DNA of 64,000 bases from TMED14 sp003507115. GTDB lineage: Bacteria; Bacteroidota; Bacteroidia; Flavobacteriales; Schleiferiaceae. Made by a program: the position numbers and the translations under genes. The notes under the pieces were generated by a model, which did not search any database, was not told the origin of the DNA, and saw only the letters and a program-made list of their open reading frames with translations. Position 1 is the first letter of the stretch, and every line of letters starts with the position of its first letter. Location: the NCBI GenBank assembly GCA_943787925.1, contig CALSOH010000001.1:310001-374000 (forward strand). The letters run 5' to 3'. Below, piece after piece: positions 8,922 to 17,897 of this stretch.

Positions 8922-9806
8922 ATGAAGCGCATTCTTCTGGCGCTGAGCCTAGGACTTGCTGCAAGTGCCTGGGCCCAAGACGACCTATTGGCAGAATTGG
9001 ACGCGATCGCTCCTCCCGCTCCAAAGGCCTATGCCTTTGCCACGTTTAAGGGTACGCGTATCATCAATCAGCAGTCCGTAGAATTACCTGCTGCAGGGGT
9101 TGGGCAGTTTGTCATTGGCCACCGCTTTGGAGCACTCAACGACCGCCCATTATACAATCTTTTTGGATTGGACGTTGCGCAAATCCGATTTGAATACAGC
9201 TATTCTCCCGTCGCTTGGCTCAATTACGGGGCGGGTAGATCTTCGGGATCCAAAACCTACGACGCGTTTGCTAAAGTGCGTTTCACTCGACAATCGCGTG
9301 GCCCAGGTTTCAACTGGCCCGTGACCACCGCGTACTACACCAACGCGACGGTCGTCACGACGCCTTTTACAGATGGATTTGAGCATTTCTTTTCCGATCG
9401 ACTGGCCTATACCCACCAGTTCCTCATGGCTCGCAAGATGAATGAGGCCCTTTCTCTCCAAGTCGTGCCCACGCTGGTGCATTTCAACTTGGTCCAAACA
9501 ATGGATGAGTCCAATGATCAATGGGGGGTCGCCTTTGGGGGACGCTACAAGCTCACCCAGCGCATGGCTTTGACGGCGGAGTACCTACTTCGCGCGAATC
9601 CCTTGGATCAGACCAGAAATCCCTTGAGTCTCGGCATTGACATCGAGACGGGCGGACACGTGTTTCAATTCCACTTGACCAATGCCCGATCCATGGCCGA
9701 TCCGCAGTGGATGATGCAAACCCCAGGATCCTGGTCCAAAGGGGACATATTTCTGGGCTTTAATATTACCCGCGTATTTACCCATAAAGCACCCGAATTC
9801 CGGTAA
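8922..9806 (+). CDS. DUF5777-like outer-membrane beta-barrel protein
   Basis: This 294-residue protein has a signal peptide ending at about residue 18 (AWAQ) followed by a DLLAELDA linker and a region of alternating beta-strands ending in an aromatic-rich strand. The features GTRIINQQSVELPAAG and GQFVIGHRFG near residues 44-70 are typical of the DUF5777 family, a presumed outer-membrane barrel found beside YceI and cytochrome genes. The substrate is unknown. It is the third gene of the cytochrome c / YceI / DUF5777 operon. Confidence 0.75.
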   Translation: MKRILLALSLGLAASAWAQDDLLAELDAIAPPAPKAYAFATFKGTRIINQQSVELPAAGVGQFVIGHRFGALNDRPLYNLFGLDVAQIRFEYSYSPVAWLNYGAGRSSGSKTYDAFAKVRFTRQSRGPGFNWPVTTAYYTNATVVTTPFTDGFEHFFSDRLAYTHQFLMARKMNEALSLQVVPTLVHFNLVQTMDESNDQWGVAFGGRYKLTQRMALTAEYLLRANPLDQTRNPLSLGIDIETGGHVFQFHLTNARSMADPQWMMQTPGSWSKGDIFLGFNITRVFTHKAPEFR

Positions 9807-9884
9807 AAATTGTTCTTTTTGGCAGGGCGATCACACTCTCATGCCAATACACCGCAGTAACTTCGGGCGGTAACTTCCTCCCTA

Positions 9885-11084
9885 GTGAATCACACATTTG
9901 ACCTCATCGTCGTGGGCGGCGGCATCGTTGGTGCGGCCACGGCCTATCAATACCGGCAACGGCATCCCCGTGCACGTATTGCTGTGTTGGAAAAAGAACC
10001 CCGCGCCGCCGCCCATCAAACAGGACGGAATTCGGGCGTAATTCACTCCGGACTCTATTACAAGCCCGGGTCGCTCAAGGCACGAACGTGCCTCAGCGGT
10101 TATGCGCAATTACTCGATTTCTGTGCGGAAAACGCCGTGGCGCATGAGGTCTGCGGAAAAATCGTGGTTGCGACGGATGCCCAGGAGGCTGCGCGCTTGC
10201 GCGGCCTTGCGGATCGTGGTTCCCAAAACGGGTTGCAAGGCCTAGGCTTCCTGGATGCCGACCAAGCCCGTGAGATCGAACCCCATATCGAAGCCTACGA
10301 AGCGCTTTGGGTACCGCAGACGGGCATCGTGGACTATGTGGGCATGACGCAAAAATTGCTTGAGCGGGCCACAGACGGCCAAGGTTCGGTGCGTTTGAAT
10401 TGCCGCGTTCATGGACTCAAGCGATCGGGCTCCATCCGTCGAGTAGAAACCTCGGAGGGAACGTTTGAAGCGCCCCATGTGGTGGTCTGCGCGGGATTGC
10501 AAAGCGACCGAATGGCGGCGAAGGACGGCGTTCGAAATGGCATTCGCATCGTCCCCTTTCGGGGCGATTACTACGACTTGACGCCCGAGGCAGCCCACAA
10601 GGTGAGAAACCTTGTCTACCCCGTGCCCGATCCCGAATTTCCCTTCCTGGGCGTCCACTTTACGCGCATGGTGGAAGGCGGGGTTGAATGTGGCCCCAAT
10701 GCCGTTTTCAGCTTTGCACGAGAAGGCTACGCCAAGACGGCCTTTGATGCCGAGGATAGCGCGAGTGCTCTAGGCTTCGGTGGGACGTGGCGCCTCTTCG
10801 CGAAGCATTGGCGCTACGGACTCGGAGAATATGAGCGGGCTTTTTCAAAAAAGAAATTCCTCACGGCCCTGCAAAAAATGATGCCCAGCTTGGCGATGGA
10901 AGACATTATTCCGGGTCGAGCGGGAATTCGCGCTCAGGCACTGGACCAGCAGGGCCAATTGGTCGATGATTTTGTAATCGAGCGTGGGGAGGCAGCCGTG
11001 CATGTCATCAATGCCCCCTCGCCCGCCGCGACGGCGAGCTTAGCTATTGCGGAAGAGATTCTAGAGCGCGTAGCGCAGTCCTAA
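9885..11084 (+). CDS. lhgO: L-2-hydroxyglutarate oxidase / dehydrogenase
   Basis: This FAD enzyme oxidises L-2-hydroxyglutarate to 2-oxoglutarate and passes the electrons on, probably to the quinone pool. It is 399 residues. The dinucleotide fold VVGGGIVGAATA is at residues 9-20, and the family signature QTGRNSGVIHSGLYY follows at about 46-60. A C-terminal GRAGIRAQ segment completes the FAD site. Translation starts at a GTG at 9885, supported by the conserved MNHTFDLIVVGGG-type start. The sequence ahead has two direct copies of TAACTTC (9858 and 9871), either of which may be a weak -7 box. It converges with the next gene at a 3-base gap. Confidence 0.9.
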   Translation: MNHTFDLIVVGGGIVGAATAYQYRQRHPRARIAVLEKEPRAAAHQTGRNSGVIHSGLYYKPGSLKARTCLSGYAQLLDFCAENAVAHEVCGKIVVATDAQEAARLRGLADRGSQNGLQGLGFLDADQAREIEPHIEAYEALWVPQTGIVDYVGMTQKLLERATDGQGSVRLNCRVHGLKRSGSIRRVETSEGTFEAPHVVVCAGLQSDRMAAKDGVRNGIRIVPFRGDYYDLTPEAAHKVRNLVYPVPDPEFPFLGVHFTRMVEGGVECGPNAVFSFAREGYAKTAFDAEDSASALGFGGTWRLFAKHWRYGLGEYERAFSKKKFLTALQKMMPSLAMEDIIPGRAGIRAQALDQQGQLVDDFVIERGEAAVHVINAPSPAATASLAIAEEILERVAQS

Positions 11085-11087
11085 CGC

Positions 11088-12101
11088 TTACTTCTGTCCT
11101 TCTGCCTCGGGCCAAGGGCTTTCCTTGCCGATATGGAACAGGGCGTCGCCCCGGTGCACTAACGGAATGTTGTTGTGCCCAATGATGAATCCATCCATAG
11201 GACTCAAAATCTTCACCGTGTACGAGTCGTAGGGGTTTCGAATTCGGCCAATTAACTCGCCTTCCCGCACCGCTTGGCCACTACCGCGTTCAAAGGAAAA
11301 AAGGCCGGATGCTTCGGCACGCACCCAGGTGTTTCCTGCAATGTGGCGGGGAGTCGCGGGGCTCCCTTTTTCGCGGCCTCGGATACCATGTACTTTGGGA
11401 GACTTGGCAAGCATACCAATATGATACATGTACCGTTTAGTGCCGCGTATAGCTTCTTTGATCGCTTGCTCTTCGAGCCGCAGGGATTCCCCACCCTCGT
11501 ACACGATAATGGGCACCCCATTCATCTGACCGCATGCCCGCAAGGATCCGGCTATTAACCCCGATCCCAGTGAAATTGGCGCTTGAAACGCCTTGGCCAT
11601 ATCGATAGCCAGCGGATCGAGCGGATCGTAGCGAATCTGGGGGTAGTTGGTGCGGCTCGCACCGCCCGTATGAAAATCGATACCCATGTCGACTACGGGA
11701 AGGATTTTGGTCGCCAAGGTGTGGGCCACCTGGGCGGCAAGGGAGCCATTGGAAGAACCTGGAAAACTGCGGTTGACATCCTTTCCATCGGGCACTTCCC
11801 GACTAAAGAACAAGAATCCGTAGACGTTGATGATTGGCAGGGCGACGACCGTTCCGCATGTGATCTCCTCAAAAATCCCGAGGGAAATCATGCGGCGAAC
11901 CACTTCGATGCCATTGACTTCATCCCCGTGAAGGCCTCCGCTCAACAGTAAGGTTGGTCCCGGAGTCGCGCTCCGAAACACGTGCACGGGCATATGAATC
12001 AGGGTTCCAGATAAAAGTCTGGCGACCTGAATTTCAACGGTTTTATAGCTCCCTGGAGGTATGACGATGTCGTCAATGACCAAGACGTCATCTGTGGTCA
12101 T
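11088..12101 (-). CDS. Succinylglutamate desuccinylase / aspartoacylase family zinc enzyme
   Basis: This 337-residue protein belongs to the M14-type AspA/AstE family of zinc amidohydrolases. Zinc ligands are visible in GGLHGDEVNG (His58 and Glu61) and DFHTGG (His144), with an intervening DVNRSFPG. A late VYEGGE motif probably supplies the catalytic Glu. The C-terminal ~90 residues form a beta-sandwich-like cap. In Bacteroidota such proteins often sit beside RimK-like ligases, which are not seen here, so the substrate is unknown. The start abuts the stop of purB with no gap, so the two are co-transcribed. Confidence 0.85.
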   Translation of the reverse strand: MTTDDVLVIDDIVIPPGSYKTVEIQVARLLSGTLIHMPVHVFRSATPGPTLLLSGGLHGDEVNGIEVVRRMISLGIFEEITCGTVVALPIINVYGFLFFSREVPDGKDVNRSFPGSSNGSLAAQVAHTLATKILPVVDMGIDFHTGGASRTNYPQIRYDPLDPLAIDMAKAFQAPISLGSGLIAGSLRACGQMNGVPIIVYEGGESLRLEEQAIKEAIRGTKRYMYHIGMLAKSPKVHGIRGREKGSPATPRHIAGNTWVRAEASGLFSFERGSGQAVREGELIGRIRNPYDSYTVKILSPMDGFIIGHNNIPLVHRGDALFHIGKESPWPEAEGQK

Positions 12102-13442
12102 TTACTGTCCAGTGTAGGTTTGTGGACGCAGAGCACGCAGCTCGTCTTTGACCGATTCGGACACGCCCAGCCCCTCAATAAAGGCCGAAATCGTGCGCTG
12201 AGTAATGCCCTCATTCGTCCGTGTCAAAGCTTTGAGCGCCTCATAGGGCTGAGGGTAGGCTTCGCGGCGGAGGATCGTTTGAATACCCTCGGCGACCACG
12301 GCCCAGTTGGATTCCAAATCGGCATCCATGGCGTGCTCATTTACAATGAGCTTACCCAAGCCTTTTTGGAGATTTTGCATCGCAAGCAAGCCGTGCCCAA
12401 ACGGAACACCCACATTTCGCAAGACCGTACTGTCTGTCAAATCTCGCTGAAGGCGGGAAATGGGGAGCTTTGCAGACAAATGCTCGAGCAAGGCATTGGC
12501 GATGCCTAGGTTGCCCTCCGCATTTTCAAAATCGATTGGATTCACCTTGTGGGGCATGGCCGAAGAGCCTACCTCACCCGCGATAATGCGCTGTTTGAAG
12601 TACTCCATGCTGATGTATTGCCAAACATCTTTGGATAAATCGATGAGGATCGTGTGGATACGCTTGACGCCATCGAGATAGGCCGCCAGATAGTCGTAGT
12701 GTTCGATCTGCGTGGTTGGGTAAGAGCGCTTCAGTCCCAGTGTTTCCTCGCAGAAATGGAAGGCAAAAGCATGCCAGTCCGTGGCGGGATATGCTGCAAA
12801 GTGAGCATTAAAGGCCCCGGTGGCACCTCCAAATTTGGCCGCAAATGGAATGCTGTTCAGCATGTTCCGTTGCTGCTCAAGTCGAACGATAAAAACCTGC
12901 CATTCTTTGCCCAAGCGTGTCGGGGAGGCCGGTTGTCCGTGGGTTCGGGCCAACATGGGCAAATCAGCCCATGCAATCGATTGATCCCGAAGTTGGTCTA
13001 GCAGGTCTTCGAGGGCTGGCAAAAAAATCTCTTCGTGGTACTCCTTGATAGAGAGGGGAATGGCCGTATTGTTTATGTCTTGGGAAGTCAGGCCAAAATG
13101 CACATACTCCGCTTGGGATTCCAAACCAAGCTTGGTCAATTGATCTTTTAAAAAGTACTCGACCGCTTTGACGTCGTGATTGGTTGTTTTTTCGATTCGC
13201 TTGATCTCGAGCGCATCCGCTTCCGAAAACTGGGTGTAAATCTGTCTCAAAGCCTGTTTGTGCTCGTCGTGGATCCCCGAGAGGGCAGGGAGCGGGAGTT
13301 CGGCCAGGGCAATGAAATACTCCACTTCCACGCGAACGCGGTAGGTGATGAGTCCAAATTCGGAGAAATACGGCGAAAGAGGTTGAGTGGTCCGAGCATA
13401 TCGGCCATCAAGCGGCGACAAAGCGTGTAAGGCAAATTCCAT
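12102..13442 (-). CDS. purB: Adenylosuccinate lyase
   Basis: Purine enzyme that cleaves SAICAR to AICAR and adenylosuccinate to AMP, releasing fumarate. It is 446 residues from the ATG at 13442. The N-terminus has LSPLDGRY; the fumarase/lyase superfamily signature GSSAMPHKVNPIDFEN is in the middle; and a THGQPA segment carries the catalytic His. I chose ATG 13442 rather than an upstream in-frame codon because a TACCTTTG promoter box (13459-13466) lies 16 bases upstream. The box is inside the 3' end of the HsdR-N-like gene. Confidence 0.95.
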   Translation of the reverse strand: MEFALHALSPLDGRYARTTQPLSPYFSEFGLITYRVRVEVEYFIALAELPLPALSGIHDEHKQALRQIYTQFSEADALEIKRIEKTTNHDVKAVEYFLKDQLTKLGLESQAEYVHFGLTSQDINNTAIPLSIKEYHEEIFLPALEDLLDQLRDQSIAWADLPMLARTHGQPASPTRLGKEWQVFIVRLEQQRNMLNSIPFAAKFGGATGAFNAHFAAYPATDWHAFAFHFCEETLGLKRSYPTTQIEHYDYLAAYLDGVKRIHTILIDLSKDVWQYISMEYFKQRIIAGEVGSSAMPHKVNPIDFENAEGNLGIANALLEHLSAKLPISRLQRDLTDSTVLRNVGVPFGHGLLAMQNLQKGLGKLIVNEHAMDADLESNWAVVAEGIQTILRREAYPQPYEALKALTRTNEGITQRTISAFIEGLGVSESVKDELRALRPQTYTGQ

Positions 13443-13450
13443 TCCTAGTA

Positions 13451-13888
13451 CTAAAGCACAAAGGTACCAAATGGCGGTAGCATCGGCACAGATTTTGGGC
13501 CGTCTGCCTGAAATATCTGCCATTCACGCCCATTCGTGATGGCGCCCCACGGGGCTCGGGTACTTAAATTATAGCGCATCCATTGGTCGCTCACGGAATC
13601 GTTTAAGGGAATGTGGTCGGCTTTGCACTCAATCAACATCCAAAGTTTCCCCTCGAAAAATATCGCAATGTCGAATCGCCGGAGCATGCCGTTAACTTGA
13701 ATAGCCCGCTCCACGGCGACCGAGGCGGGGGGATAGCCGGCATCTAGGATCACGCGACGAAGGGCATCTTGACGTACCCATTCTTCCGGAGTGGCCTTGA
13801 CATGTTTGCGCCGAAAGGCGTCCCAAAGCGTTTCCGTGTGCGGGTCTAGATCCTGCATACTCGAATGAAGCCATGGGCGAGGTCGCAT
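13451..13888 (-). CDS. HsdR N-terminal domain-like nuclease protein
   Basis: This 145-residue protein matches the stand-alone type I restriction HsdR-N-like proteins found throughout Bacteroidota. The PD-(D/E)xK core can be seen in the order RRFDIAIFFEGKLWMLIECKAD: Asp, then Glu-x-Lys. The TPEEWVRQ segment near residue 33 is a family hallmark. No methylase or specificity subunit is nearby, so it is not part of a restriction system here; a housekeeping DNA role is possible. The start at 13888 has a near-consensus TAACCTTG 4 bases upstream; ATG 13858 is an alternative. Confidence 0.78.
   Translation of the reverse strand: MRPRPWLHSSMQDLDPHTETLWDAFRRKHVKATPEEWVRQDALRRVILDAGYPPASVAVERAIQVNGMLRRFDIAIFFEGKLWMLIECKADHIPLNDSVSDQWMRYNLSTRAPWGAITNGREWQIFQADGPKSVPMLPPFGTFVL
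13459..13466 (-). promoter_or_regulatory. Promoter -7 element TACCTTTG for purB
   Basis: Exact TAnnTTTG on the minus strand, 16 bases before the purB ATG and inside the last codons of the gene upstream. Confidence 0.7.
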
Positions 13889-13902
13889 GGTACAAGGTTA
13901 TG

Positions 13903-13910
13903 TACTTTTG
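13903..13910 (+). promoter_or_regulatory. Promoter -7 element TACTTTTG for plsC
   Basis: Exact TAnnTTTG, 10 bases before the plsC ATG. It is 2 bases from the minus-strand TAACCTTG (13893-13900) of the divergent HsdR-N-like gene. Confidence 0.7.
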
Positions 13911-13920
13911 TGGGATTCTC

Positions 13921-14706
13921 ATGAAGAAAAAAGTACTGCCTTATCGCGACCCCTTCGGTTATCCCATCTGGGCCAAGCGTACGGTCATTTTTTGGTTTGG
14001 AATGATTACGTGGTACCGCTGCAACCGCATAAACAAGTTGGTGGTCCTCGGTGGAGAGCATTTGAAGGCCTTGCCCGACCAAAATGTACTCTTCGTCAGC
14101 AACCACCAGACCTATTTTATGGATGTGGCGAGTATGTACCTCGTTTTCAGCCATGCCAAACACCGCATTTATGATCGCGCGGATCGCTTTTGGCCCTTCG
14201 TCAATCCCAAAATCAATCTCTTTTTCATCGCCGCCAAGGAGACGATGAAGTCAGGCCTATTGCCCCGCGCCCTCGCCTTAGCCGGCTCCGTCAGCATCAA
14301 GCGCACATGGCGGGAAGCCGGCAAGTCGGTGTCTCGCAATGTGGATCCCCGTGATTTGGAAAACATCAAGAAGGCTATTCAGAATGGATGGGTTATCACC
14401 TTCCCGCAAGGAACCACCAAGCCCTATGTGCCAGGAAGACGGGGAACCGCACATATTATCAAGCAGTTAAACCCGGTGGTGGTGCCTGTTGTGATCGATG
14501 GCTATCGGCGCGCATTTGATAAAAAAGGGCTTCGAACCAAGAAGCGAGGGAGTGAACTCCGAATGAGGTTTAAGGAGCCCATGACTTTTTCGCCCGATGC
14601 AAGCCCCCAAGAAGTTCTAGATGAAATCATGGACGCAATCGAACAATCGCCAATGCATCAGGGAATTCGTACCTTGGAGCCCACTAATCGTCCTGCAAAC
14701 GCTTGA
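13921..14706 (+). CDS. plsC: 1-acyl-sn-glycerol-3-phosphate acyltransferase family protein
   Basis: This 261-residue membrane-associated enzyme is of the PlsC family, which adds the second acyl chain in phosphatidic acid synthesis. The NHxxxxD catalytic motif is present as NHQTYFMD (about residues 61-68) and the acceptor-binding motif FPEGTR appears as FPQGTT. The Glu-to-Gln change at that position is a departure from the textbook motif, so the acceptor may differ from lysophosphatidate. I chose ATG 13921 because it follows the TACTTTTG promoter box at 13903. The stop overlaps the region just before the next ATG, so the lipoprotein gene is co-transcribed. Confidence 0.85.
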   Translation: MKKKVLPYRDPFGYPIWAKRTVIFWFGMITWYRCNRINKLVVLGGEHLKALPDQNVLFVSNHQTYFMDVASMYLVFSHAKHRIYDRADRFWPFVNPKINLFFIAAKETMKSGLLPRALALAGSVSIKRTWREAGKSVSRNVDPRDLENIKKAIQNGWVITFPQGTTKPYVPGRRGTAHIIKQLNPVVVPVVIDGYRRAFDKKGLRTKKRGSELRMRFKEPMTFSPDASPQEVLDEIMDAIEQSPMHQGIRTLEPTNRPANA

Positions 14707-14708
14707 AC

Positions 14709-15494
14709 ATGAAACGCATCCTCTTCTCCGTTTTGGCCGTCATGGCCCTGGTTGCTGCCTGCGAAAAGAGCATATTGCCCGAAGACGCCAGCTACGACCA
14801 ACGCAACGTGGTGCTTCGCCATTTCTTTTACTATGACGGGGCAACCATGGACACCAACAAGGTATTCCTGTTGGGGAATGCCGAAGTGCGCTTCCAAGAT
14901 ATTGAGCTCGTATTTGGTGAATACTACTTCACGGACCATCTGGATGACACTTTGACCCCCAATTTTAAGGATACGGTCAACCCCTATGTGTTTGATCCGG
15001 TAGCCGCCTCACTGCGCTACAATACGGAAGCACGTCTTTACCGCTTGTCTAAAGGTGTCTATTCAGGGACGCATCACTTCCGAATGGGGCTGGACTCTGC
15101 GGCCAATGCCACAGCTCCCAGTGCCTTAGATGAGAAGCACACACTGCGCCATCCGGGCTTGTACCGTGGAACTGGAGAGGGATACAACATTCTGTACATC
15201 AAGGGTTTGTATAAAGACGCCAGCGACACGACGGTGTTGGCGCCCGATAAGCCCTTTGTGTACCGCGTATCCAACAATTTGATGCAAATGGACTGGTTCA
15301 AGTCTATGTCCTTCAACGTGGTTCCGAACCGAGATGTCAATATCAACATCGTGTGGGACATCGATAAACTCCTCTTGGGAACGGATCCTTTACTTGTGGA
15401 TGACTTGGATGTGGACCCCAGCAATCCGATTGCGGCAGGATTGTGGCCAAGTATCAAGGCCAACATGGAGGCCTCCTACCAGATTCAGCTTTAA
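14709..15494 (+). CDS. MbnP-like lipoprotein (putative)
   Basis: This 261-residue protein has a lipoprotein signal with the lipobox LVAAC near residue 18. The remainder is soluble, and the region YSGTHHFRMGLDSAANATAPSAL followed by a long beta-rich C-terminus resembles the MbnP family, linked to copper handling in methanotrophs and of unknown role in Bacteroidota. The match is by eye and weak. It follows plsC by 2 bases and precedes mpl by 9 bases, so it probably belongs to the plsC transcript. Confidence 0.55.
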   Translation: MKRILFSVLAVMALVAACEKSILPEDASYDQRNVVLRHFFYYDGATMDTNKVFLLGNAEVRFQDIELVFGEYYFTDHLDDTLTPNFKDTVNPYVFDPVAASLRYNTEARLYRLSKGVYSGTHHFRMGLDSAANATAPSALDEKHTLRHPGLYRGTGEGYNILYIKGLYKDASDTTVLAPDKPFVYRVSNNLMQMDWFKSMSFNVVPNRDVNINIVWDIDKLLLGTDPLLVDDLDVDPSNPIAAGLWPSIKANMEASYQIQL

Positions 15495-15503
15495 CCTTTT
15501 CGC

Positions 15504-16850
15504 ATGAAGGCGCACTTCATTGCCATCGGCGGCTCGGCGATGCACAATTTGGCATTGGCCCTGGCCGAACGGGGCGATACGACCATCACAGGCAGTGACG
15601 ACGCCATTTTTGAGCCTTCACGCAGTCGCCTCGCCGCGGCCGGTATCCTTCCAGAAACGGAAGGGTGGTTTCCCGAAAAGATTGGTGCCGATTTGGATGC
15701 CGTGATCTTAGGCATGCACGCGCGGGCTGACAATCCCGAGTTGCTGCGCGCTCAAGAACTAGGTTTGCCTATTTTTTCCTATCCCGAATACCTCTACGAA
15801 GCCACCAAGGGCAAAACACGTGTCGTCGTGGGTGGAAGCCATGGAAAGACCAGCACGACTTCTATGCTCTTGCATGCCTTGCGAATCGATGGTCTGGACA
15901 GCGACTATATGGTAGGTGCCCAGTTGGCAGGCTACCAGACGATGGTGCGCTTGTCCAATTCGGCCGAATGGGCCGTTTTTGAGGGGGACGAGTACTTGTC
16001 CTCGCCCATTGATTTACGCCCCAAATTTCACCTCTACCGGGCCAATGTGGCCATCTTGACCGGGATGGCCTGGGACCACGTGAACGTGTTTCCGACGATG
16101 GCCGACTATGAGCGCGCGTTTAGCGGCTTCCTAGTGAGCATGGAACCCGGAGGCACCTTGATTTACAACGAGGAAGATGAGGCCTTGACCGCCGTCGTTC
16201 TCGCAGATCAAAGCCCCATTCGCAAGATTCCTTATCGCACCCCGGCCTACCGCGTGGAGAACAACCAATGGATTTGGGAAACGCCCCATGGCGACCTTCC
16301 CTTGCGCATCATGGGCCGCCACAATCTGAGTAATGCCGAGGGTGCTCGATGGTTGGCCCAGGAAATGGGCATACAGGAAGAGGATTTCTATGATGCCATG
16401 ATCACCTTTGAGGGGGCACAACGCCGATTGGAGGTGCTTGCGGAGTCGGACGCGCGCTGCGTGCACCTGGACTTTGCGCATGCGCCGAGCAAGGTGAAAG
16501 CGACGGTGGCCGCGTACGTGGAGACCTATGAGCAGACCGCGGGTCTATTGGAATTGCACACGTTTAGTTCCTTGAACCCCGCCTTTATCCCGGGCTATGC
16601 GGGTACCATGGAGGGGTTGGGCCAAGCCATGGTCTACTTTGATCCAGCTGCCGTAGCGCACAAGAAGCTCCCGGCCCTGGATCCGGCCTGGGTACAGGAA
16701 ACCTTTGGTCCCGGCGTCCAAGTATTTACGCGCCAAGAAGAGGTGCAGGCTGCCTTGGAGGCTTTGCCAGCCGCCTGCCATTTGCTCATCATGTCGTCTG
16801 GAAATATGGGCGGCATCGATGTCCGCACTTGGGCTCCTTCGTGGGTCTGA
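15504..16850 (+). CDS. mpl: UDP-N-acetylmuramate:L-alanyl-gamma-D-glutamyl-meso-diaminopimelate ligase (Mpl)
   Basis: Mpl joins recycled tripeptide to UDP-MurNAc, returning murein fragments to cell-wall synthesis. The protein is 448 residues long. It starts with the MurC/Mpl-type Rossmann motif HFIAIGGSAMHNLA, and the ATP-binding P-loop is GGSHGKTSTT at about residues 111-120. A central FEGDEYLSS segment and an HDFAHAP-like C-terminal element (LDFAHAPSKVKATV) fit Mur ligases. No other mur genes are adjacent. Confidence 0.85.
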   Translation: MKAHFIAIGGSAMHNLALALAERGDTTITGSDDAIFEPSRSRLAAAGILPETEGWFPEKIGADLDAVILGMHARADNPELLRAQELGLPIFSYPEYLYEATKGKTRVVVGGSHGKTSTTSMLLHALRIDGLDSDYMVGAQLAGYQTMVRLSNSAEWAVFEGDEYLSSPIDLRPKFHLYRANVAILTGMAWDHVNVFPTMADYERAFSGFLVSMEPGGTLIYNEEDEALTAVVLADQSPIRKIPYRTPAYRVENNQWIWETPHGDLPLRIMGRHNLSNAEGARWLAQEMGIQEEDFYDAMITFEGAQRRLEVLAESDARCVHLDFAHAPSKVKATVAAYVETYEQTAGLLELHTFSSLNPAFIPGYAGTMEGLGQAMVYFDPAAVAHKKLPALDPAWVQETFGPGVQVFTRQEEVQAALEALPAACHLLIMSSGNMGGIDVRTWAPSWV

Positions 16851-16858
16851 TCCCTGCC

Positions 16859-17557
16859 TCAGCCGCAGCCGCCAGTTTGAAGCCCCCCGTTTAACGGCCA
16901 GGTCAAACTCCACAGCCAGGTGGTGCGCAGTTTATCGGTGCGCATGTCCAAGGTGGTCTGAGGCCCAAAGGCGATTTCTACAGGAAGTATCACGCAATGA
17001 TTGAGCACAAATGGGCTCATTCGGTTCCGATAGTGGCCCTGGACACGAAGCACCCAGGGATAGCCGGTCTGCTGGTAGACCAGTGGAACCCCCGGGGTTT
17101 CCGTGAAGGAACTGCGTGCATAGCCCCATCCGACACTGGCACTTAGGTCCCACCCGCCTTGGAGGCCGACGAGATAGCCCGTTGTCATGAGCCCTGCCCA
17201 GCGCATCTGATCCAAGTACAGCAATTCGCCCGTTTCCGTAAGGGCTTGACTCTGTGCGTCCTGAAGCCCAAGTTCTACCGTGAAATGGGGATGCACCCAA
17301 GCACTCACACAAACTCCGCTCAAATTGCCGGAAATGCTATTCGCCGCGGCTGTGTTGGGGGAGAAGAGTTGGTAGGGTCCACTTTCAAAATGTGCCGCAA
17401 AAGGCATGTAGAGAATCTGCTGAACAGATAATTCATGCAGATCTACCCAGACCATGTCCCCTTGAGCTGTGTCAGGTAGGGTTTGGATAGAGGAATTCGC
17501 TACTTGCCCCAAGGCGAGACCGGGCAGGAGGCCCAAAACGGCAAAAAAGCCTCTCAT
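16859..17557 (-). CDS. Hypothetical exported protein, possible outer-membrane barrel
   Basis: This 232-residue protein has a signal peptide (about residues 1-17, LALGQ) and then many short amphipathic strands rich in Trp, Tyr and Gly, ending in a C-terminal GGCG. The pattern suggests an outer-membrane beta-barrel or surface protein, but I do not recognise a family. Its ATG overlaps the stop of the STAS-like gene by 4 bases (ATGA), so it is the last gene of the pyrR-pyrB operon. Confidence 0.55.
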   Translation of the reverse strand: MRGFFAVLGLLPGLALGQVANSSIQTLPDTAQGDMVWVDLHELSVQQILYMPFAAHFESGPYQLFSPNTAAANSISGNLSGVCVSAWVHPHFTVELGLQDAQSQALTETGELLYLDQMRWAGLMTTGYLVGLQGGWDLSASVGWGYARSSFTETPGVPLVYQQTGYPWVLRVQGHYRNRMSPFVLNHCVILPVEIAFGPQTTLDMRTDKLRTTWLWSLTWPLNGGLQTGGCG

Positions 17558-17892
17558 TCTTCCATCAATTTGCGTTGCATCTCATCCATTTCAAAGAAGT
17601 CTTCAGCTTCTTGGTAGGTGGGTACGACAGGCAAATCCTCGTCGAAGAGGTGAAGCAGGCTTTCGCGGACTATGATAATGAAACTGTAGTTCTCGTCGAG
17701 GCGTTCCACCTGGAAGTCTTGAAGGGCTTCCGTGTCTTCAAACTCCTCCACCATGGTCAAGTTGAGCATCACATGGGAAGAGGAATGCTTCGCCATGAGG
17801 GTGAGCAATTCGGCGACATCCGATGGGGCAAAAAGGTCTTCCCCGAACTTGATGTGCAAGAAGGCGGATTTCGTTTCTACTTTAAAAGACAT
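17554..17892 (-). CDS. Small STAS-like protein of unknown function
   Basis: This 112-residue acidic cytoplasmic protein has alternating beta-strands and helices, with HVMLNLTMVEEFEDTEAL in the middle, resembling the fold of STAS (anti-sigma-antagonist) domains. The SSG-type phosphorylation motif of true antagonists is not seen, so it may be a non-phosphorylated relative. It lies between pyrB, 5 bases upstream, and a putative barrel gene, whose start overlaps its stop. Similar small genes beside pyrB exist in other Bacteroidota as far as I recall, but the function is unknown. Confidence 0.55.
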   Translation of the reverse strand: MSFKVETKSAFLHIKFGEDLFAPSDVAELLTLMAKHSSSHVMLNLTMVEEFEDTEALQDFQVERLDENYSFIIIVRESLLHLFDEDLPVVPTYQEAEDFFEMDEMQRKLMEE

Positions 17893-17897
17893 GGTCG

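Noticed and set aside
13451..13888. Restriction-modification system
   Set aside because: Only a stand-alone HsdR-N-like protein is present; no methylase, specificity or helicase gene is nearby.
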